DNA of 64,000 bases from Caryophanales bacterium (GTDB lineage Bacteria; Bacillota_I; Bacilli_A; Izemoplasmatales; UBA1188): assembly GCA_016287865.1 (NCBI GenBank), contig JAEEXP010000002.1:1-64000 (forward strand), written 5' to 3'. The position numbers and the translations under genes were made by a program. This document shows positions 58,946 through 64,000 of the stretch, one piece after another (within the stretch, counting starts at the first letter, position 1; each line of letters starts with the position of its first letter). The notes under the pieces are model-generated. The model did no database searches. It had not been told where the DNA came from and worked only from the letters and a program-made list of their open reading frames with translations.

Positions 58946-60076
58946 ATGGTAGGAAAAAATCAATCATACGCAAGACAAGTAAATAATCAATTAGTAATGA
59001 GAGAACTAAGAAAGTCTAATCTATCCGCAACTCAATTAAGCGAAAGATTAAACTTATCTAATGCTGCATTAAGCGCAATTATCTCATCACTACTTGAAAG
59101 GGGATTAATTAAGGTAGTAAAAGATGAACCTAATAAGAATGTAGGACGTCATAGAGTTTACTATACAATCAATGAATCATTTGGAATTATCCTCGTTGTA
59201 TCATTATCAAATCTTTATTCAACTGTGGTTATTTCAGATATGAAGAATAATATCCTTGAAAGAGTTGAATCAAGAATTAATAAATATGACATCAAGATGT
59301 TATATGAACTTGTTCTTCAAATTAAAAACATTCTCTCTGACCAAAAATATAGAGATGTCCCACTTTTAGGTATTGATATTTCTGTACCAGGCTTAGTTGA
59401 TAAGAGTACTGGAAAACTCCAACTCTCAAATCAATTTGATAAAGACTTATTCAGCGAAAAAGAACCTATCGTATCACTTTTTGAACGTCAATTTGATGTC
59501 CCAGTTAAAATCACGAATGATATTAACCTTGCCTGTCTTGGTGAGATGCATCAAGGCTCACTCATTGACTCTCAAAACGGAATGCTTGTTCATATTGATG
59601 AAGGTATTGGTTCTGCATTCATTTTAAATGGTGAACTATATGAAGGCGAAGATGGATTTGCTGGAGAAATTGGTAGAATGCAAATTGGACTTAGAAATAA
59701 GATTGGCGTTTTAGATGATTTCGCATCTATCAGAGCTATTAAAAATATTGCAAAAGAAAAGTATGGAAAAGAGTTCCATACTAAAGAAATAATTGAATTA
59801 TTTAATAGTGATAAAGAAATAAAAGAATATATCCTTGAAACAGCTTATGCACTCGGAATACTTCTTGGAAATATTGAACAATTATTAAATATTAAAAAGA
59901 TTGTTCTTTCAGGCCGTGTAACATTATTCGGTAAAGAATACTTAGCTAAAGTTCAAGAAGGACTCAAAGAAAGAGGCACTAAGTCAACCATAGAATTTAG
60001 TACTTTAAATGATGCATCTATAATTGGTGCAATTTATAAAGCCACTATAGCTCTCACAGATAAAATATTAAGTTAA
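58946..60076 (+). CDS. ROK family transcriptional regulator
   Basis: wHTH LRKSNLSATQLSERLNLSNAALSAIISSLLERGLI; ROK LLGIDISVPGLVDKSTG; GEDGFAGEIGRM. Confidence 0.93.
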   Translation: MVGKNQSYARQVNNQLVMRELRKSNLSATQLSERLNLSNAALSAIISSLLERGLIKVVKDEPNKNVGRHRVYYTINESFGIILVVSLSNLYSTVVISDMKNNILERVESRINKYDIKMLYELVLQIKNILSDQKYRDVPLLGIDISVPGLVDKSTGKLQLSNQFDKDLFSEKEPIVSLFERQFDVPVKITNDINLACLGEMHQGSLIDSQNGMLVHIDEGIGSAFILNGELYEGEDGFAGEIGRMQIGLRNKIGVLDDFASIRAIKNIAKEKYGKEFHTKEIIELFNSDKEIKEYILETAYALGILLGNIEQLLNIKKIVLSGRVTLFGKEYLAKVQEGLKERGTKSTIEFSTLNDASIIGAIYKATIALTDKILS

Positions 60077-60096
60077 ATATTACAAGGAGAATAGTT

Positions 60097-63000
60097 ATGA
60101 AAAAGAAATCTTTATTATTATCCTTATTATTAATAGTATTTTTAGGTTTAACTCTTACTGCATGTAAGACTAAAACTAAATCAAACATAACAACTACTAA
60201 GAAAAATCCTAGTAGTAGTTTAACTGAGTCAACTAAAAATACATCTAGTAAAGATACTACTAAATCAAGTAGTAACACTACTAAACAAACTGAAAAACCT
60301 ACAGAAAAACCTACAGAAACTACTAAGGTTCCAGCGAAGAAGCTTCAAGCTCCATTCCTTTCTCTTGAAAGAAGTATTGTGACCATCACTGGTAGTGAAG
60401 ATGCTTTAAAGTTTAAGGTTTATATAAACGATCAAGTAGTTGAAGAAGAATTAGCTCAAAGAGCTTACGCAATTAATATAACTACACCAGGCACATATCT
60501 AATATACGTTATTGCGCTTGGTGATAATATAACTACACTTGATAGTGATAAATCAAACACTATCACTTATGTAGTAGAAGAACCTCCAATTGAAACAATA
60601 GAGTTAAGAGCTCCATCAATTGTGCTCAATGAACTATTAGGTAAGGTTACTTGGGAGGCTGTTAGTAACGCAACTGCTTATCAATTATATATTAATGATG
60701 AAATAGCAGGAACTCCAATGACTCAAACTGAGTTTGATCTATCAAATATCTTCATTGAAGGCACTTATAAAATTAAAGTTAAAGCATTAGGAGATGGTGC
60801 TTTCTATACAGATAGTAATTTCTCTAATGAAGTTACCTATGTATTACAAAATGTAACATATGATTCTTTAGTAGTGACTGGCACTTTAAAGAAATCTACA
60901 TATATAGCAAATGTAGACACAGAAATTGACTTAACTGGTTTAGTATTTAAAGCAGTTTATAGCGATGGTGAACCAGCAGTATTAGATTATATGGACCTAA
61001 CAGTGTCTGAGATTGACTTCACTACTGCAGGAGAAAAGACTGTGACTATTTCATACAGTGAAATGGGTGAAACTCATAGCACTGAGATAACTATTACAGT
61101 AGTAATTCAAAAAGCAGTTTCAAGCATTGAAATTTCTGTTGCTCCAACAGCTAAGACTGAGTACAGAGTTGGTGATGCGGCTTTAAAACTTGCTGGTATT
61201 ACAATCACTGTAAAATACAATACTGGTACTCAAGATACTAATATCGCAGTTACAAAAGATATGATTGATGATTCATCATATGCATTAGATACAATCGGTC
61301 TTTATCATGTTAAAGTAACTTATGCTGATAAGAGTAATACATTTGATATTAGAGTTGTAGAAGGTGATCCAACACTAGATAGTCTTAAAGTTGAAGGAAC
61401 ACTTACTAAAAATACATTTAATGTAAATCATGTATTAGAACTTAATGACTTAAGTGGTATTTCACTTAGCGCTATTTATAGCGATAATTCTGAAGTTCCA
61501 CTAACTTTATCACTTGAAATGGTTGAGTATGATTTTACTGAACTTGGCGAAAGAGATATTACTATCTCATATCAAACAGTCTCTACAAAAATAACTGTAA
61601 CAATTATAGACTATGTTACAGGTATTCAAGTAGTATCTAAGAGTGGTAATACGTATAAATATGATGTGAGTTCAACAAATGGAAATTTCTTAATAGACAA
61701 TACTATTTATAAGACTTGGGCAGTTGGAACTCCAACACAACTTGCATTTACTGAATGGGAGGATTTATCATTTACAAGTTTAACTCCAGGTCACAGAGAA
61801 ATAACATTCACATTTGGTGAATTTGAAACAAAACAAACTTATGATTTAACATATATAATCACTCAAGCTTCTGAATGGAATATGTTAAACACATATCCTG
61901 ATGGATATTTTGAACTTGGCAATGATATTGATTTTAAGTCAGATACATCAATATCTAAGATGATTGGTCTTGCACCAATGGTATTTAATTCATCTGCTGA
62001 AGACTATTATTTTGATGGTGAAGGAAATGGTGAAGCATCTGCTCAAATTGGTGTAGCTTTTACTGGTAAGTTTGATGGTAAAGGTTATAAACTATTAAAC
62101 TTCAAATATAGACCAGAATCAACTCATGACGTTGATGCTTATGGAGTTGGTTTATTTGGCTTTATTGGAGCTGATGCTATAGTAACTAACTTCACACTTA
62201 AAGGTGCTGACATCAAGGGATGGCAAAGATTTAGCTTTATTGCTGGTATGCTTGAAGGAACATTAAGTGATGTATTAATTGATGAAGATTGTTCAATTAA
62301 ATCGGATGGTGGCTCGTGGGCATCTATGAGTGTTGTTGCATTTAAGCGTGGTGCTGGCATTATGAATAATGTTATATGTCTTCAAATAGAAGCTACACAT
62401 AATTCAGGCACAAAAGAAGTAACACTCACAGGTCAATCATATGGTGATGATAAGATTGTTGATTCATTCGTTGATTCAAAATATGTAACTGAAATAGTAT
62501 CAGTACAAAATGTTAATATTGAAGTTGTTCAAAATCAAACAATTGATTTAAGCACAATTATTTTAAATGTTAAATACATTAATGGTACAACTGGCACTGT
62601 TAATCCTACTAGTTATACTGGACTTGATGCTGGTCTTCTTGGTACTCAAACCATAACATTTAGCTATACATCTTCACACGTTACTGACCCACTAACTATT
62701 GATGTAACTATAACAGTAATTTCAGGACAAAAGACTTTAAAAATAACTGCAAAAGACGAAAGCGCAATTGTGTATATACCTTATAATAACGGTTGGCCAA
62801 TTGATAATATTGATTGGAGCGAGTATGTTACTGCGACAGTTGGTGGATCAAGCTATCAAGTATCAGAATTAAATGCTTACCCAGAATTGTCAACAATAGA
62901 ACAAGGTGTAATTTCAGTAACATTTAGTGGGTCTGCAATGACTACCGACAAGATAAATTTGTTTGTAGCACTTGAAGTTGATTCAAAAGAAGCTTTTATG

Positions 63001-64000
63001 GCTATTTCTGGAAAACCATATACTCGTTTCGTATTAACTCAAGATATAGATTTTGAGGATGAAGAAATTACAAATATTTTTGGAGAAGAAGTTACATTCA
63101 CTGGAGAACTTGATGGAAGAGGACACAAATTATTAAATCTTAATTTATCAGGAACAAATTGTGCCATTTTTAGAAATAATAGCGGAAAAATTATTAACCT
63201 TGAATTATATGGAAAAACATATAGTGAAGGTTATGGAGCAATGCTTGTTTTGGATAATAATGGTGAAATAAGAAATATATACTTTGAAGGTGAAAGTAAT
63301 GTAACAAATGGTGGCCCACTTGTTGCAAACAATAATCGCGGTGGTATTGTCCAAAATGCAGTATTCTATGGAAACATTATTAATGGATGTGGAGTTGCTA
63401 AATATAATGAAGGTAATGTTTCAAATGTAGTAATCGTTTACGATAAAATACCTGGAGAGGATGTCTTTGCTTTTGTTGAAAATCAACCTGGTAATAGTAA
63501 TTTTGTTGAAAGGGTTTCAATACTTGAAGTAGAAGATAATATTGCGGAAGTTAGCGAAGATCTTTGGAATAAGGTGTTAAGCAAATCGCGCATAGTTCTA
63601 AGAGGAATTCGTCAATATAATCAAGGTGATTATTCACAGGCTGATCCTCATCTTGACTTAAATTATATGATTGATAATGACAATGATACATTTACTTGGC
63701 TTCCTGGTTCATCAATGGATTTATTTGCCGTCATTCAAATTGACTTAGGCCAAGCCTATGATGCTAAAAATATTTTCATATCTATGGATGTGAATGATTA
63801 TATTAAGAAATACGAAATACTCTATGCTGAACACGTTAATAACTGGATTTCAGTAGGAGAATTTGAAACAAATGAAGTAATAGTAGAAGTAAACACAAAA
63901 GTTAGATATATCAGAATTTATAAAACACTCCTAGAAATAGGAAATCTTAATTATGATGTTCGAATTCATTCTATTACTCTTAATAAAGAAACAACTAAAT
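60097..64000 (+). CDS. Very large surface lipoprotein: Thr/Ser/Lys stalk, Ig-like repeats, GLUG-like motifs, F5/8-type C (discoidin)-like domain; runs off window
   Basis: GGAG RBS; MKKKSLLLSLLLIVFLGLTLTACKTK lipobox; open to window end; GLGNDIDFKSD.., ELDGRGHKLLNLNLSG, NYMIDNDNDTFTWLPGSSMDLFAVIQIDLGQAYDAKNIFI...VRYIRIYK. Confidence 0.8.
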   Translation, partial: MKKKSLLLSLLLIVFLGLTLTACKTKTKSNITTTKKNPSSSLTESTKNTSSKDTTKSSSNTTKQTEKPTEKPTETTKVPAKKLQAPFLSLERSIVTITGSEDALKFKVYINDQVVEEELAQRAYAINITTPGTYLIYVIALGDNITTLDSDKSNTITYVVEEPPIETIELRAPSIVLNELLGKVTWEAVSNATAYQLYINDEIAGTPMTQTEFDLSNIFIEGTYKIKVKALGDGAFYTDSNFSNEVTYVLQNVTYDSLVVTGTLKKSTYIANVDTEIDLTGLVFKAVYSDGEPAVLDYMDLTVSEIDFTTAGEKTVTISYSEMGETHSTEITITVVIQKAVSSIEISVAPTAKTEYRVGDAALKLAGITITVKYNTGTQDTNIAVTKDMIDDSSYALDTIGLYHVKVTYADKSNTFDIRVVEGDPTLDSLKVEGTLTKNTFNVNHVLELNDLSGISLSAIYSDNSEVPLTLSLEMVEYDFTELGERDITISYQTVSTKITVTIIDYVTGIQVVSKSGNTYKYDVSSTNGNFLIDNTIYKTWAVGTPTQLAFTEWEDLSFTSLTPGHREITFTFGEFETKQTYDLTYIITQASEWNMLNTYPDGYFELGNDIDFKSDTSISKMIGLAPMVFNSSAEDYYFDGEGNGEASAQIGVAFTGKFDGKGYKLLNFKYRPESTHDVDAYGVGLFGFIGADAIVTNFTLKGADIKGWQRFSFIAGMLEGTLSDVLIDEDCSIKSDGGSWASMSVVAFKRGAGIMNNVICLQIEATHNSGTKEVTLTGQSYGDDKIVDSFVDSKYVTEIVSVQNVNIEVVQNQTIDLSTIILNVKYINGTTGTVNPTSYTGLDAGLLGTQTITFSYTSSHVTDPLTIDVTITVISGQKTLKITAKDESAIVYIPYNNGWPIDNIDWSEYVTATVGGSSYQVSELNAYPELSTIEQGVISVTFSGSAMTTDKINLFVALEVDSKEAFMAISGKPYTRFVLTQDIDFEDEEITNIFGEEVTFTGELDGRGHKLLNLNLSGTNCAIFRNNSGKIINLELYGKTYSEGYGAMLVLDNNGEIRNIYFEGESNVTNGGPLVANNNRGGIVQNAVFYGNIINGCGVAKYNEGNVSNVVIVYDKIPGEDVFAFVENQPGNSNFVERVSILEVEDNIAEVSEDLWNKVLSKSRIVLRGIRQYNQGDYSQADPHLDLNYMIDNDNDTFTWLPGSSMDLFAVIQIDLGQAYDAKNIFISMDVNDYIKKYEILYAEHVNNWISVGEFETNEVIVEVNTKVRYIRIYKTLLEIGNLNYDVRIHSITLNKETTK

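Noticed and set aside
1-64000. TGA recoding (Mycoplasma-like genetic code)
   Set aside because: Conserved Trp positions checked use TGG and TGA was found terminating a gene (21208 region); standard code 11 fits.
1-64000. Insertion sequences, prophage or ICE
   Set aside because: No transposase, integrase, recombinase or structural phage genes recognised; the RhuM genes alone are not sufficient.

Overview
AT-rich, gene-dense chromosomal segment of a low-GC Gram-positive bacterium. Codon bias, lipoprotein density and tRNA/terminator style suggest an uncultured Bacilli/Mollicutes-like anaerobe; this taxonomy is inference. Recognisable content: an electron-bifurcating-type [FeFe] hydrogenase operon (hydC-hydB-hydA), gap, cysK, tcdA, and a nagA-nagB-GH94 phosphorylase locus beside a divergent GH16/ABC-permease/ROK/surface-lipoprotein locus. 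There are also many large surface lipoproteins (beta-helix/MBG-repeat protein, M6-like zincin, GLUG and discoidin proteins), two tRNA-Arg genes, a decayed tRNA-Tyr and a probable NiCo riboswitch before a CDF transporter. No rRNA, CRISPR array, transposase or prophage was seen. Most unusual observations: (1) two separate RhuM/PLD-like genes share an upstream architecture of a short leader ORF running into a terminator-like hairpin plus T-tract directly before the RBS, which looks like an attenuator; a third, tandem RhuM copy is decayed. (2) Ribosomal-protein-like domains (L15 C-terminal, L7/L12 C-terminal) appear in non-ribosomal proteins. (3) A duplicated/eroded cassette region lies between 44.0 and 46.0 kb, with a ghost paralogue tail and a repeated 27-nt terminator. 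(4) A CRP/FNR regulator faces a perfect TGTGA-N6-TCACA site and an ABC binding-protein/permease pair with no ATPase. (5) The gap and hyd promoters each carry a perfect 9-3-9 palindrome and share a TAAAGGTTAAATA initially transcribed motif. All calls come from reading the sequence without database searches.
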